From: Sporolactobacillus spathodeae
GTDB lineage: Bacteria > Bacillota > Bacilli > Bacillales > Sporolactobacillaceae
Direction: 5' to 3'
DNA: 64,000 bases
Assembly: GCF_016908935.1 (NCBI RefSeq)
Contig: NZ_JAFBEV010000003.1
Coordinates: forward strand, 123,637-187,636
Below the pieces are notes generated by a model. That model did no database searches and was not told the origin of the DNA. It saw only the letters and a list, made by a program, of their open reading frames with translations. Below are positions 19,124-27,700 of the stretch, in pieces (position 1 is the first letter of the stretch; each line of letters begins with the position of its first letter). Position numbers and translations under genes: made by a program.

Positions 19124-19154
19124 CATTATATGTCAACAGAGATAAACGTGTATG
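19124..19154 (-). promoter_or_regulatory. Candidate mother-cell (sigma-E/K type) promoter of the first YjcZ-type gene
   Basis: Reading the - strand, CATATAATG resembles the -10 of sigma-K (CATA-n3-TA) or sigma-E (CATAcaaT). CATACACGT about 15-17 bases upstream supplies an AC-type -35. The same arrangement precedes the paralogue at 51.1 kb. That conservation is the main support. Confidence 0.45.
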
Positions 19155-19278
19155 AGGCAAATGCCTAATGAATCGGAAGCGAGATGAATAAAGGTGGGGA
19201 AGGCATCACAGGTGCAACCGTTATTTTTCAGGGTTCATGCAGGTGGGATGGGCGATGATCAGCGGAAAGCGACGCCTA

Positions 19279-19866
19279 TTATTTTATAAACAGAGGATTA
19301 ATAAATGATTGAATGAAATACGCAACGACATCTTGTTCACTGTATCGTTTCTCCTTGCGAAGGTAAAGATAGATTTTCGGATTGATTGAAGCAATCCATG
19401 TGTGGGCGGTAAAATCTGTTTGGATCGGTTTTATCTTTTTTGTGGTAATGGCTTCTTCAAGTAGACGACGTATGATCTGGTGTAACAATTGATAGGGCTG
19501 CGATTCATAGAAGGTTTGTTTTTTTCCTTCACAAGTAGCCGCATCGTGAATGGTTTCAATAAAAGACACATGACATTCGAGAAAATGGACGTGTTCTTCT
19601 AGGATCGCGATTAATTTTTCTTCCACGGTATTAGGCTGTTTCACAATTTGGGCGACGTGTTCTGAAAGCAAGTGAAATTTTTCATGCATCAGTTCCATGC
19701 ACAATGCGCCTTTATTCACAAAGCGACGGTACATCGTTCCCTGTCCTATGCCAGCTGTTTGTGCGATTTGGTGCATGCTGATTTTTTCAATTCCATATTT
19801 TTCAGCTAAAGCTTCCGTCGTTTGCAGGATCGCTAGACTGATGGTATCCTTGCTGCGCCTTTGCAT
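19279..19866 (-). CDS. TetR/AcrR-family repressor of the divergent exporter
   Basis: A 195-aa regulator with an N-terminal helix-turn-helix (EKISMHQIAQTAGIGQGTMYRRFVNKGALC) and a helical ligand-binding domain. The frame is open to 20019, but GGAGG five bases before the ATG at 19866 fixes this start. The extra upstream codons would run through the operators. It is divergent from a 14-helix MFS drug exporter and almost certainly represses both genes through the two GGACAA-n-TGTCC palindromes between them. Confidence 0.88.
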   Translation of the reverse strand: MQRRSKDTISLAILQTTEALAEKYGIEKISMHQIAQTAGIGQGTMYRRFVNKGALCMELMHEKFHLLSEHVAQIVKQPNTVEEKLIAILEEHVHFLECHVSFIETIHDAATCEGKKQTFYESQPYQLLHQIIRRLLEEAITTKKIKPIQTDFTAHTWIASINPKIYLYLRKEKRYSEQDVVAYFIQSFINPLFIK

Positions 19867-19911
19867 GTGAGCCTCCATAAGTAATGCCTTTCTATTTTGA
19901 AGTCCGATTGA

Positions 19912-19940
19912 TTGACAAGCGGACAACTGTCCAGTATTAT
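19912..19940 (+). promoter_or_regulatory. Sigma-A promoter of the MFS exporter
   Basis: TTGACA (19912-19917), a 17-bp spacer, then TATTAT (19935-19940). The first TetR operator occupies the spacer. Confidence 0.8.
19921..19932. promoter_or_regulatory. TetR-type operator 1
   Basis: GGACAACTGTCC, an inverted repeat inside the promoter spacer. The centre is 32 bp from that of operator 2. Confidence 0.75.
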
Positions 19941-19952
19941 TTTTAGGCAATT

Positions 19953-19964
19953 GGACAATTGTCC
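19953..19964. promoter_or_regulatory. TetR-type operator 2
   Basis: GGACAATTGTCC, a perfect palindrome just downstream of the expected transcription start of the exporter. It shares the GGACAA/TGTCC half-sites with operator 1. Confidence 0.75.
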
Positions 19965-20062
19965 GTATTGACCAGTCTTTTCTGTGATTTATTTTAAACA
20001 CGAATGGTTTACAGGTCAATAAAAGAACATAAGTGATAGCGAAGCAAAATGGAGGATGAAAA

Positions 20063-21526
20063 ATGACGTTACAAGGTGAATCTAGTGCCTATTCCGTGCA
20101 AGCAACAACAATTAGAGAAATTATTGCGCCACTTCTGGCAATCATTGTCGGCATGTTTATGGTTATTTTGGATGGAACGGCCATGAATGTTGCACTGCCT
20201 GGGCTTGTTAAAGATTTTCATAGCACATTATCGGTCGTTCAGTGGGCGGTGACCGGCTACGCGCTCTCGCAGGCTGCTGTCATTCCGCTGGCAGGATGGC
20301 TCTCCGATCGTTTTGGATCGAAAAAGGTCTTTTTATTTTCTGTTTTGATGTTTACGATCGGTTCCGGACTTTGTGCGCTTGCCTTAGGAATCAATCAATT
20401 GATTGTATTTAGAATTATTCAGGGACTGGGTGGCGGCATGGTCGCGCCAATTGCCATGGCGTTTGTGTATCGGCTCAGTCCTCGAGCCAAGGTCGGCGCA
20501 GTCATGGGGATGATTGGCATTCCGATGTTACTCGCACCGGCACTCGGTCCTGTTTTGTCCGGTTGGCTCGTCGAATACGCGAGCTGGCATTGGATTTTCA
20601 TTATTAATTTGCCAGTTGGCGTACTTGCGCTTTTGACTGGTATTCGAACATTGCCAAATTTTACGAGAAAGTCTGTTCCTGTGTTGGACGTTCTCGGCAT
20701 GGTTCTGGCGCCGCTCGCTTTTGCTTCATTGGTTTATGGTGTCAATGAAGGCAGTTCGAGCTGGACTTCAGCGCGAACGATGATTGGATTAATATTTGGT
20801 GGTATTTTGCTTGTACTTTTTGTCATCACGGAACTTCGCCGCAGACAGCCGTTACTAGAACTTCGTGTTTTTCGATCAGCAGATTTTTCGCGTGGCATCG
20901 TCGTACAATGGGTGACCCAAATCGCCTTATTTGGTACAATGTTTCTTCTTCCGTTGTTTCTACAGCAGGGTAAAGGGTTCACGCCTTTTGAATCAGGACT
21001 GTCAGTGCTTCCTCAGGCGATTGCTGCAGCTGTCTTCATGCCGATTGGTGGCCGACTATTTGATCGCTTTGGCGCACGACCGGTTGTTATCACCGGTTTG
21101 ATTTTTGTAACTTCCGCAACCTATTTGCTGTCTGGTATCTCGGCAAGTGATGGATCGCAGGCGCTAATTCTCCCATTGGCGCTGCTTGGTGCAGGAATGG
21201 GGCTTTCAATGATGCCACTGAATACGCATATCATTCAAGCTGCTCCTGAGGATATTGTCAGCCGGGTCACTTCGTTGACCAATGCTTTTCAACAAGTAAT
21301 GATGTCTTTTGCTGTAGCAGGATTATCGACTATTTTGTCCAGCCGAATGAAGCTACATCTAAAAGACGGTTTTCAGCCGCTTCATGCGTTATCCACTTCG
21401 TTCGGCGAAACCTTTTCTGTCCTGATGGGGATTGCAATCGTTGGCATGGTCTTGAGTCTCATGCTCAGGAAACCAAAGAATAAAGAGGACGGTACAGGTT
21501 CGGCAAAAGTTGCAGCAGAACATTGA
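20063..21526 (+). CDS. DHA2-type MFS multidrug exporter (EmrB/QacA family)
   Basis: Proton-drug antiporter of 487 aa with about 14 membrane helices. Visible motifs are motif D1-like LDGTAMNVALPGL at helix 1, AGWLSDRFGSKKVF (motif A) in loop 2-3, and the motif C-like GIPMLLAPALGPVLSGWLVE in helix 5, typical of exporters. GGAGG precedes the ATG. Expression is expected to be set by the divergent TetR gene through the twin operators. The substrates are unknown. Confidence 0.9.
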   Translation: MTLQGESSAYSVQATTIREIIAPLLAIIVGMFMVILDGTAMNVALPGLVKDFHSTLSVVQWAVTGYALSQAAVIPLAGWLSDRFGSKKVFLFSVLMFTIGSGLCALALGINQLIVFRIIQGLGGGMVAPIAMAFVYRLSPRAKVGAVMGMIGIPMLLAPALGPVLSGWLVEYASWHWIFIINLPVGVLALLTGIRTLPNFTRKSVPVLDVLGMVLAPLAFASLVYGVNEGSSSWTSARTMIGLIFGGILLVLFVITELRRRQPLLELRVFRSADFSRGIVVQWVTQIALFGTMFLLPLFLQQGKGFTPFESGLSVLPQAIAAAVFMPIGGRLFDRFGARPVVITGLIFVTSATYLLSGISASDGSQALILPLALLGAGMGLSMMPLNTHIIQAAPEDIVSRVTSLTNAFQQVMMSFAVAGLSTILSSRMKLHLKDGFQPLHALSTSFGETFSVLMGIAIVGMVLSLMLRKPKNKEDGTGSAKVAAEH

Positions 21527-21895
21527 GTGAAAGCAACAGGATGAGGCGCCGCATCAATTAATTATCGCCTTAATTTGAAATAAGCAGATCAGTTATTATT
21601 TTTTCTTCTAGATAGGGGCACATTTTTCTCGTAAGCAAGACCGTAAAGCAGAAATTGGTTAAAATGCTGTGAATTATCTCGACGTGTGCATCAGCTGATT
21701 CAGTTGGTTAGAAATTGCTGTGAATGAGCAAGATAGCAGAGGGAATTTTATTTGGACAGTTATCTTAAATTTGTATCAGAACCAAAATACCAGAAAGATG
21801 ATTTCCTGTCTCAAGCGCCCGACGCAGAAGATCTGGCGAGGCGAAGCTAAAAAGTTCCTTAGACTAGTTCCTTTGAACACATGGAGATCATAGAG
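21527..21895. other. Intergenic stretch before the AbiH-like gene
   Basis: A weak hairpin AGGCG...CGCCTT near 21543-21572 may end the exporter transcript. From 21752 a 32-codon frame beginning TTG (DSYLKFVSEPKYQKDD at its start, stop at 21848-21850) has an AGAGGGA site upstream and coding-like composition. It matches no family I know and could be a leader peptide or gene relic. Confidence 0.3.
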
Positions 21896-22885
21896 ATGTC
21901 GAAATTGTTTATTATAGGGAACGGATTTGATTTGGCACATGGGCTTCCAACGGCCTACCAGGATTTTCATCGCTATCTCTCAAACTTATATACCGAAGCG
22001 GAAACACAGCAACAGATAATTCCTGAGCCCCATAAAACACCCCGAGGTGAGTGGGTCTATGAAATGGATCAGATTGTTGGCTTTTTGATGACATTAATCG
22101 CTAATTCTCAAAGAGCCGGGAATAACTGGAGCGATTTAGAAGAAGCGCTGGGTCATTTGGACTTTTCCTACTGTTTTGACTGGTTTGAAAAGCCTTTAGA
22201 GAAAAACGGTGCTGTCGATCGAAAAAAATTAGTTCAGATAAATAAAGATATATCCGCAGATCTTGAGGGACCGACTTTAAAAATCCTTGATTTTTTTTCA
22301 AGTTGGATTGATTCAATAAAAATAGACAAGGATATTGTAGCAAAAAAAGATTTTCAAAAATTGATCAACCTCAGCGAGGATCTTTTTTTGACTTTTAATT
22401 ACACGAATACTTTAGAAAAAGTATACGGTGTATCGCGGAATGTCTGGCATATTCATGGCAAACAAGGAGAAAAGCTAATTTTTGGACATGGAAACAGCCA
22501 GGGGTATAACGATGCATGTATCCATGAGAATATCGGCGCGGAGCATGCATTAAATTATATTCGAAAATCATTAAAAAAAGATTGTCAATCCGCATGCATG
22601 CGAAATAAAGACTTTTTTGACGTGTTGAAAATGCACCCAGTAAATAAAATTTATTCGTATGGCTTCTCATTTTCAGATGTGGATAAAATTTATTTGAGAA
22701 AAATTTTTAACTGTATCGTAATCGACGTGCCACTTGGACAGTTGACATGGTATTTTAATGATTATGACAAAAACAATTTCGAAGGCTACAAGAAAATACT
22801 AATTAATTGTGGCTTCGATGGCCAATTCGCGACTTTTCATATCGCAGAAGATTTCAATCAAGCCAATTTTGAAAAGAGCGAATGA
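21896..22885 (+). CDS. AbiH-family abortive-infection protein
   Basis: A 329-aa protein of the bacteriophage abortive infection AbiH family. The N-terminus KLFIIGNGFDLAHGLPTAYQ is the family signature, and FLTFNYTNTLEKVYG, VWHIHG and LIFGHGN follow, all typical of AbiH. The family is a phage-defence factor of unresolved biochemistry. The frame opens at 21881, but GGAG 9 bases before the ATG at 21896 and the conserved start favour the latter. It stands alone with no visible toxin, methylase or integrase partner. Its lysine/asparagine-rich, AT-richer sequence suggests acquisition by transfer. Confidence 0.85.
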   Translation: MSKLFIIGNGFDLAHGLPTAYQDFHRYLSNLYTEAETQQQIIPEPHKTPRGEWVYEMDQIVGFLMTLIANSQRAGNNWSDLEEALGHLDFSYCFDWFEKPLEKNGAVDRKKLVQINKDISADLEGPTLKILDFFSSWIDSIKIDKDIVAKKDFQKLINLSEDLFLTFNYTNTLEKVYGVSRNVWHIHGKQGEKLIFGHGNSQGYNDACIHENIGAEHALNYIRKSLKKDCQSACMRNKDFFDVLKMHPVNKIYSYGFSFSDVDKIYLRKIFNCIVIDVPLGQLTWYFNDYDKNNFEGYKKILINCGFDGQFATFHIAEDFNQANFEKSE

Positions 22886-22909
22886 GCAACAGATGCTTTT
22901 CTTTTGCAT

Positions 22910-22949
22910 AAACTAATATGCTTAGTTAAAATACTAAATATATTAGTTT
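22910..22949. promoter_or_regulatory. Nested palindromic operator before the metallo-hydrolase/TetR operon
   Basis: An outer inverted repeat AAACTAATA...TATTAGTTT encloses an inner pair TTAGT-n6-ACTAA, giving four ACTAA/TTAGT half-sites in 40 bp. It lies 17 bp before the first gene and is a likely binding site of the TetR protein encoded in the same operon. Confidence 0.6.
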
Positions 22950-22965
22950 ATGGGGGCTTGAAGAG

Positions 22966-23691
22966 ATGAAGATAACAAGGGAAGGTTCCATTTTTCAGCT
23001 AACTTTCTTTCCGTCTTGCTTTCCAGTCAATTGTTATATGGTGGATGAAGGGGAAACATTAACACTTATCGATACTGCTTTGCCATTCAGTTATAAAGGG
23101 ATATTGAAATTTGCTGAAAAAATCGGTAAACCGATAACGCGGATTATTTTAACACATGCCCATGGCGATCATATCGGCTCGCTTGATAAACTAACACAAT
23201 TGTTGCCTGCATGCGAAGTTATCATTTCTACGAGGGATGCCAAATTGCTATGTGGCGACCTGACGCTTGAAGTGAATGAGCCGCAGACACCCATTAAAGG
23301 AGGCGTTCCAAAACCTGGGGAAATCCAGACAAAACCTTCTCGTTTCGTTTCTGAAGGGGACAGTGTCGGACCTTTTCGCGTGATTGAATCCCCAGGTCAT
23401 ACCCCAGGCCATATCGCTTTATTTAACGAAGAGACTAAAGCCTTGATAGTCGGTGATGCTTTTCAGGTACGGGGAGGGGTAGCTGTTTCAGGTGATTTAA
23501 AGCCACTTTTTCCTTTTCCTGCTCTGGCAACATGGAATAAAGAAGTAGCGCTCAGAAGTGCTGAAAAGCTCCAAAGATTGTCACCCAATTTATTAGCCGT
23601 TGGACACGGTAAAATTTTGCATAATCCTGTAAAATTTATGGAACAGGCGATTCAACATGGGATTCAGGCATTAAAGAGCGGTAAATCATGA
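22966..23691 (+). CDS. Metallo-beta-lactamase-fold hydrolase
   Basis: A 241-aa MBL-fold protein with the metal-binding THAHGDHIGSLDKL motif (H-x-H-x-D-H), a later ESPGHTPGHIALF histidine, VGDAF with the bridging aspartate, and VGHGKI as the final histidine. The family covers thioesterases, lactonases and glyoxalase-like enzymes, and substrate choice is not evident. The stop overlaps the TetR start (ATGA), indicating a co-transcribed enzyme-regulator pair. Confidence 0.88.
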   Translation: MKITREGSIFQLTFFPSCFPVNCYMVDEGETLTLIDTALPFSYKGILKFAEKIGKPITRIILTHAHGDHIGSLDKLTQLLPACEVIISTRDAKLLCGDLTLEVNEPQTPIKGGVPKPGEIQTKPSRFVSEGDSVGPFRVIESPGHTPGHIALFNEETKALIVGDAFQVRGGVAVSGDLKPLFPFPALATWNKEVALRSAEKLQRLSPNLLAVGHGKILHNPVKFMEQAIQHGIQALKSGKS

Positions 23692-24266
23692 GAGAGAAAA
23701 TTACCAAACAAACCATTTTGCAGGTGAGTACAGAGATTGTCAATCAGCAAGGGTTTGAAGCGTTGACGCTTGCTAAAGTCGCAAAGACTTTGAAAATTAA
23801 GACACCCTCATTATATAATCATTTGTCTGGCCTGAAAGAGTTAAAGTATATGCTAACTCTTAATGCGTTAAATCAATTAAAGCATGCGATTACAAGCGCC
23901 GCAATTGGAAAGTCAGGTGAAAGGGCACTTAAAGCGATTGGTTTTGCTCAAATTCAATTTATGAGAGAGAACCCCGGCTTATATGGATTGACAATAAGTA
24001 TACCTGATTCTTGTGATCCACAAATCGCTCAAGTCAGTTCAGAGATTATTGCCATTTTTCTACGCGTGTTGGAACCGTATCATTTGCGTGAGGCATCAGC
24101 AATCCACTTTGTCAGAGGATTACGTGCGCTTTCGCATGGTTTCAGCACATTGGAGAAACAAGGCGGATTTAATATGAACATTCCTCTTGAAAAATCGATC
24201 GACCTTGCGTTTGACACATTGATTCGCGGCCTGATTGGCGCGTTATCTGTAAACACGATGCGGTAA
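23688..24266 (+). CDS. TetR-family regulator with WHG-type C-terminal domain
   Basis: A 192-aa regulator. The N-terminal helix-turn-helix is FEALTLAKVAKTLKIKTPSLYNHL, and the rest resembles the WHG-type ligand domain (RENPGLYGLTIS, FVRGLRALSHGFSTLE). It is translationally coupled to the metallo-hydrolase. It probably controls its own operon through the nested palindrome upstream. Confidence 0.85.
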   Translation: MREKITKQTILQVSTEIVNQQGFEALTLAKVAKTLKIKTPSLYNHLSGLKELKYMLTLNALNQLKHAITSAAIGKSGERALKAIGFAQIQFMRENPGLYGLTISIPDSCDPQIAQVSSEIIAIFLRVLEPYHLREASAIHFVRGLRALSHGFSTLEKQGGFNMNIPLEKSIDLAFDTLIRGLIGALSVNTMR

Positions 24267-24329
24267 TGAAATGTTCGGTGATTTTTACAAGACCAAACTA
24301 TCCTTGTGAGACACAGTCAAGAACAGATT

Positions 24330-24480
24330 TTTGTCAAAAAAAAGTAGATACATGTCGGATCCTGCGCTTGCCCGGGCAATAGATCGGTGCTTATTTCCTC
24401 CAAGGCCCCGCAGATTATTGCCTGTTTGAGGGGGCTCACGGTACGCCCGTGGCAAGCGAACAATAGGGCCAATAAATGAT
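24330..24480. repeat. Copy of the GC-rich intergenic repeat
   Basis: Contains TCCTGCG...CCCCGCAG, GGGGGCTCACGGTACGCCCG and GGCAAGCGAAC, matching the core of the 55.6-kb copy, with a small insertion in the first stem. The remaining gap between the converging genes holds only the bidirectional terminator. Confidence 0.65.
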
Positions 24481-24579
24481 TAATAACAACAACAGATTTT
24501 AGCAGAGCCTATGACAAAGCGCTTAAAAGTAGGCTAAGAGACGATTCGAAAAATCAGAGGCTGACAAGAACCCTCAATT

Positions 24580-24623
24580 AAAAAGCATTGGGAGACGCAA
24601 ATTTAGATCCCCCAATGCTTTTT
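24580..24623. terminator. Bidirectional terminator between the TetR gene and aldA
   Basis: AAAAAGCATTGGG and CCCAATGCTTTTT form a perfect 13-bp stem with A/T flanks on both sides, suited to the two converging genes. Confidence 0.85.
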
Positions 24624-24692
24624 CATAATATCATTTTGTAAAGAAGAGCGCAGTTGTCCCTGCCTGGTAAAGCATTTAATTCTATCATCCAA

Positions 24693-26132
24693 TTATTTCG
24701 AAGTTTCAAGGTAGACAACATGCGTTTGCAAATACTCTTCAAGGCCATGTTTGCCATCGGCACCGCCGATACCTGATTTTTTCCAACCGGCATGAAAGCC
24801 TTGCATCGCTTCGAAATTCTCACGATTGATATAGGTCTCTCCAAAATGGAGCCGTCGAATGGCGAAAAAGGCGTTTTCCAAATCCTTTGTGTAAATGGAA
24901 GAAGTGAGTCCGAAATCGGAATCGTTGGCGAGTTCGATTGCTTCATCGAGCGTTGCGAATTCAGCAACAGGAATGACCGGCCCGAATGTTTCTTCATGCA
25001 TGATATCCATTTCATTTGTGACGTGCGTCAGAACAGTTGGTTCAAAGAAATAACCTTTATCCGAAGCACGTTTGCCGCCTAAAGCGAGTATAGCACCTTG
25101 GTTTACAGCGCGATTTACTTTTTCTGTAACGTTTTCGAGAGCGGCTTTTTCAATAAGTGGCCCCATATCCAGATTATGGATTTCAGAAGGATTGCCATAC
25201 TTAACAAGTTGCATTGCTTCAATTAATTTCTCTGTAAAAGCTTCTTTAATGTTCTTATGGACATAGACGCGTTCGGCGCAATTGCATACCTGTCCTGTAT
25301 TAATCACACGAGAGGCGACAATGGCTTTGACGGCGAGATCAAGGTCGGCATCATCCATCACGATTGCTGGCGCTTTGCCACCGAGTTCAAGAGAGACTTT
25401 TGTAATATTTTTGGCGGCGGTTTCCATTATTCTTTGTCCTGCAGGGACGCTACCGGTTAGGCTGATCATGCCCACTTTGTCGTTTTCCGCCAAGGCTTGG
25501 CCAATGACAGAGCCTCTCCCTGGCACCATATTGAAGACGCCTTTCGGAAGACCAGCCTCTTCGACAATCTGTGAGAAAACGTAAGCATTCTCAGGTGTCT
25601 GTTGACTCGGCTTGATGACAATCGTATTACCAGTGACAAGGGCAGGACCGGCTTTACGGGCAATAAGAAAGAAAGGAAAGTTCCAAGGGAGGATGCCGGC
25701 GATCACACCGATTGGTTTCTTAAATAATAAGATATTTTCGTTTGGCCGATCGCTCTGAATAATTTCGCCTTCATAGCGACGCGCCCATTCGGCTGTATAG
25801 TCCAGATAATCAGCGGTGAACAGCACCTCTGTGTTTGCGAGTTCTTGCGTTTTTCCGCCTTCTCTGACAATAATTGCAGTCAGTTCACCCGCTCGCTGTC
25901 GGATACCGTCCGCAATCTTGTGAAGATAGCTACCACGCGTAATTGCCGGAACACGCGCCCATGTTTTCTGGGCTTCGTAGGCGGCTGCAACAGCACATTC
26001 CGCATCGGCGGTGCTAGTGTCTGGGATCAGGGAGAGGATTTCTTCGGTCGCAGGATTGACCACATCAATCCATTTTTCTGTCTGCGGCTCAATGAATTTT
26101 CCATCAATAAACGGTAATAATTTTTTTGTCAC
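24693..26132 (-). CDS. aldA: Lactaldehyde dehydrogenase
   Basis: NAD-dependent aldehyde dehydrogenase (479 aa) that oxidises L-lactaldehyde, the rhamnose and fucose breakdown product, to lactate. The catalytic cysteine lies in GQVCNCAERVYV, a stretch almost identical to Escherichia coli AldA. The general-base glutamate lies in LELGGKAPAIV, and PWNFPFFLI and FGPVIPV are also present. The start is GTG at 26132 with AAGGAGG upstream. The frame runs 33 codons further but without a ribosome site. It is divergent from fucO. Confidence 0.9.
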   Translation of the reverse strand: MTKKLLPFIDGKFIEPQTEKWIDVVNPATEEILSLIPDTSTADAECAVAAAYEAQKTWARVPAITRGSYLHKIADGIRQRAGELTAIIVREGGKTQELANTEVLFTADYLDYTAEWARRYEGEIIQSDRPNENILLFKKPIGVIAGILPWNFPFFLIARKAGPALVTGNTIVIKPSQQTPENAYVFSQIVEEAGLPKGVFNMVPGRGSVIGQALAENDKVGMISLTGSVPAGQRIMETAAKNITKVSLELGGKAPAIVMDDADLDLAVKAIVASRVINTGQVCNCAERVYVHKNIKEAFTEKLIEAMQLVKYGNPSEIHNLDMGPLIEKAALENVTEKVNRAVNQGAILALGGKRASDKGYFFEPTVLTHVTNEMDIMHEETFGPVIPVAEFATLDEAIELANDSDFGLTSSIYTKDLENAFFAIRRLHFGETYINRENFEAMQGFHAGWKKSGIGGADGKHGLEEYLQTHVVYLETSK

Positions 26133-26468
26133 TTGTTGTTCCTCCTTATAACAAATCGTAAGTTGACAAGCCGTACATCCCTTGTACGTCAAAAATAAAA
26201 ATAAGAAAGGGCTTACAAAATAAGTTATCATAGCTGTAGCATCGTTTCAAATAAAACAGCTTAAAACCAAACGATTTTTTTACGTATTTGTTAAAATAAC
26301 ATGAAAACAGTTGATTATTAATCAGAAATAAGGCAGAATAAATGTTGGAAGATAACTGTTTCAATGTTATTACTTTTATTCGTCTTTGATTCATTTTGTT
26401 TGGGATAACTAGGTTTTTCTTTTTTTAAAATGGTATGTGAATAAAATCACATTATGGAGGGGATCGAT
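26133..26468. promoter_or_regulatory. aldA-fucO divergent control region
   Basis: A 336-bp AT-rich gap. On the aldA side, 26170-26190 holds the inverted repeat CGTACA-tccct-TGTACG flanked by TTGA/TCAA. On the fucO side there is a TGTGA-n6-TCACA site, listed separately. I see no clear sigma-A promoter pair for either gene. Confidence 0.4.
26436..26451. promoter_or_regulatory. TGTGA-N6-TCACA operator before fucO (Rex- or Crp/Fnr-type)
   Basis: TGTGAATAAAATCACA is a perfect palindrome in its arms. It fits both the Rex redox-repressor consensus and Fnr/Crp sites. It lies only 3-4 bp before the Shine-Dalgarno, a position better suited to a repressor such as Rex than to an activator. Confidence 0.55.
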
Positions 26469-27641
26469 ATGGTTGTCAGTAGAATGATCTTGAATGAAAC
26501 ATCGTATTTTGGAAGCGGTGCCATTAAGAAAATTGTGGATGAAGTGAAAAAACGCGGGTTTAAAAAAGCATTGATCGCGACAGACAAAGATCTAATAAAG
26601 TATCAGGTGGCGACAAAAGTGACGACGCTACTTGAAGAAAACGCACTTGCCTATACGATTTTTGACCAGATCATCCCGAATCCAACACTGGAGGTTGTTC
26701 GTGAGGGATTGGCAGCTTATAAGGAAGCTGGCGCGGATTATATTCTTGCTATCGGTGGTGGATCATCAATTGATACCGCGAAGGCGATAGGGATTATTGC
26801 TGCCAATCCTGAGCATGAAGATATTATCAGTCTTGAAGGCGAACCGGGGACGCGTCAGCCAAGTGTGCCGATTTTAGCTGTACCAACTACTTCTGGGACG
26901 GCTGCAGAGGTAACAATTAACTATGTAATTACTGATAGAGCACATAATCGAAAGTTTGTTTGTGTCGATCCACATGATATCCCTATTGCTGCTTTTATTG
27001 ATAGTGATTTAATGATGGGTATGCCAAAGGCCTTGTGCGCGGCAACAGGCATGGACGCTCTGACGCATGCGATTGAAGGCTATATTACCAAGGGTGCATG
27101 GGAATTGACAGATATGATGCATTTGAAAGCGATTGAGATCATTGGCCGCTCACTCAAAGACTCTGTTGCAGGCGATCATGAGGCTCGAGAAGCAATGGCG
27201 TTGGGTCAATATATTGCCGGTATGGGCTTCTCAAATGTTGGCCTTGGCCTTGTACACGGCATGGCGCATCCGCTTAGTGCCTGGTATAACGTGCCACACG
27301 GTGTTGCCTGTGCTTCGCTGCTCCCGACAATTATGGCTTATAATAAAGACTACACTGGAGAAAAATATCGCGCGATCGCTGTTGCCTTGAATGTTCCGAA
27401 CGCCGCCGAAATGCCACTCGATGACGTTCGCAATCAGGCAGTTGCCGCTGTCCGGCAGCTTGGAAAAGACGTAGGAATTCCGCAGAATATTACTGAGCTC
27501 GGCGTTAAAGAAGAAGACATTCCGGCAATCGCAAAGGATGCGCTGGCTGACGTTTGCACTGGAGGCAACCCAAGAGGGACTACTGTTGACGCTATCAGCG
27601 CACTGTATCGTTCGTTGCTGCTCTCCGTTCCGAGCCGTTAA
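26469..27641 (+). CDS. fucO: Lactaldehyde reductase (iron-dependent 1,2-propanediol oxidoreductase)
   Basis: Group III iron-dependent alcohol dehydrogenase that reduces L-lactaldehyde to 1,2-propanediol with NADH, a fermentative route for the rhamnose carbon. The start RMILNETSYFGSGAI parallels E. coli FucO. GGGSSIDTAKAIG binds NAD. DALTHAIEGY and GMAHPLSAWYNVPHG contain the iron-ligand Asp and three His. The protein is 390 aa from the ATG at 26469, chosen because GGAGGGG overlaps the earlier ATG at 26454. Confidence 0.92.
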   Translation: MVVSRMILNETSYFGSGAIKKIVDEVKKRGFKKALIATDKDLIKYQVATKVTTLLEENALAYTIFDQIIPNPTLEVVREGLAAYKEAGADYILAIGGGSSIDTAKAIGIIAANPEHEDIISLEGEPGTRQPSVPILAVPTTSGTAAEVTINYVITDRAHNRKFVCVDPHDIPIAAFIDSDLMMGMPKALCAATGMDALTHAIEGYITKGAWELTDMMHLKAIEIIGRSLKDSVAGDHEAREAMALGQYIAGMGFSNVGLGLVHGMAHPLSAWYNVPHGVACASLLPTIMAYNKDYTGEKYRAIAVALNVPNAAEMPLDDVRNQAVAAVRQLGKDVGIPQNITELGVKEEDIPAIAKDALADVCTGGNPRGTTVDAISALYRSLLLSVPSR

Positions 27642-27663
27642 ATCGAGAAGGGTAGTTGCAAAT

Positions 27664-27699
27664 AAAAAGACCAGGCCTCAAACGAGCCCTGGTCTTTTT
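27664..27699 (+). terminator. fucO terminator
   Basis: AAAAAGACCAGG / CCTGGTCTTTTT, a perfect 12-bp stem with a T-run. Confidence 0.88.
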
Positions 27700-27700
27700 G

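Noticed and set aside
18877..19126. Leu/Trp-rich and Val/Ala-rich - strand frames over the YjcZ-type gene
   Set aside because: Wrong-frame readings of the Gly-Tyr codon repeat; only the frame with the family helix and ribosome site is kept.
22966..23691. Metallo-hydrolase as an antibiotic-resistance beta-lactamase
   Set aside because: No signal peptide, and the pattern is that of the general MBL-fold superfamily; resistance cannot be claimed.
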